DNA from: a virus | IMG/VR virus record: IMGVR_UViG_3300008266_008973 | Location: 1-23,881 of that record | DNA: 23,881 bases | Strand: one strand, 5' to 3' | Shown here: positions 23,459 through 23,881 of the stretch, in pieces | Numbering within the stretch: the stretch's first letter is position 1 | Layout of the letters: each line of letters opens with the position of its first letter | Notes under the pieces: generated by a model | The model's database searches: none | Seen by the model: the letters and a program-made list of their open reading frames with translations, nothing else | What the model was told of the DNA's origin: nothing | Position numbers and translations under genes: made by a program

Positions 23459-23688
23459 CGCAACGAATCGGCACCGGCGCAAACGCCGAAATCACGGTCT
23501 ACGCCGTGACGCTTTCCACGACGCAGCGGCAGCTCGAAACCAGCGTGCCCGTGGGCGGCGCCATCGGTGCGCTCACGTCGCAGAGCCCGAGCCCCACGGC
23601 CTCGCGCGCGCTGAACACGAACCGGCTCGACGGCATTTACCTCTTCTCGACGGCCGGCACGCCGATCGTCAAAGTGATCGGGGTCTGA
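23455..23688 (+). CDS. Small virion-type protein upstream of the tail fibre
   Basis: A 77-residue ORF coupled by ATGA to the previous gene. It is Thr/Ala/Val-rich and beta-type (ITVYAVTLSTTQRQLETSV) and ends GIYLFSTAGTPIVKVIGV. Position right before the fibre gene suggests a small tail part. No family is recognised. Confidence 0.58.
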   Translation: MTQRIGTGANAEITVYAVTLSTTQRQLETSVPVGGAIGALTSQSPSPTASRALNTNRLDGIYLFSTAGTPIVKVIGV

Positions 23689-23689
23689 C

Positions 23690-23881
23690 ATGGGCGCACC
23701 TCAATACGAGCAGGCAGGCGCCGACATCGGCGGCACCGGCACCACGAACTACATCCCCCGCTGGACCGGGCCGAGCACGTTGGGGGATTCGGGCATCACC
23801 GACAACGGCACGGTGATCGGCGTGGCCAATGGCACGCGCACCCTCGCGTTCAATTTGTTGCAGATTTCTGGCAACACGTTG
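23690..23881 (+). CDS. Tail fibre or spike protein, 3' truncated by the window end
   Basis: An open frame from ATG 23690 to the last base (64 codons, no stop). It begins MGAPQYEQAGADIGG and contains GTGTTNYIPRWTGPSTLGD and SGITDNGTVIGV. The GTTNYIPRWTGxxTLGxSxI-x-DNG phrase is a frequent opening of phage tail fibres and related trimeric stalk proteins, which often end in an intramolecular chaperone domain. That end lies outside the window. It should be the receptor-binding part of the tail. Confidence 0.76.
   Translation, partial: MGAPQYEQAGADIGGTGTTNYIPRWTGPSTLGDSGITDNGTVIGVANGTRTLAFNLLQISGNTL

Overview
The window is a contiguous stretch of a tailed double-stranded DNA phage genome (free phage or prophage cannot be told apart). 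All genes lie on the + strand, are packed tightly, and many are joined by ATGA, GTGA, TAGTG or TAATG stop/start overlaps. The DNA is GC-rich with a visible preference for CTC leucine codons, which points to a GC-rich bacterial host. No host can be named from the sequence. No integrase, lysis gene, tRNA, insertion sequence or CRISPR array was seen.

Region 1 (1-5168) holds DNA modification and replication genes. They are a 5'-truncated C5-cytosine methyltransferase with a second long ORF in another frame of the same DNA, a small Cys/His protein, a DnaT/DnaD-like replication protein carrying a repeat cluster that looks like an origin, a DnaB-like helicase, a small unknown, a RusA-like Holliday junction resolvase, and three consecutive small Cys-rich zinc-binding-type proteins. 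A mostly non-coding gap of about 230 bp ends the region.

Region 2 (5169-7632) is the packaging module: a small terminase with a helix-turn-helix, a GNAT-like ORF, a small ORF with a near-perfect Shine-Dalgarno, and the large terminase. The junction around 5900-6240 is open in overlapping frames.

Region 3 (7632-13592) is the head module: portal, scaffold, major capsid protein, a decoration-like protein, a tiny acidic protein, a head-tail adaptor and a small virion protein. A hairpin precedes the capsid start and would pair with its ribosome binding site.

Region 4 (13597-23881) holds tail and ejection genes. It has a 1132-residue tail-nozzle/P22 gp10-like protein, then four consecutive Ala/Gln/Glu-rich helical proteins, two or three of which carry glycine-zipper or hydrophobic segments, resembling podovirus ejection (internal virion) proteins. 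A 77-residue unknown and the start of a tail fibre follow. No tape-measure or major tail-tube gene is visible, and the order portal-scaffold-capsid-adaptor-nozzle-ejection proteins-fibre suggests a short-tailed (podovirus-like) virion.
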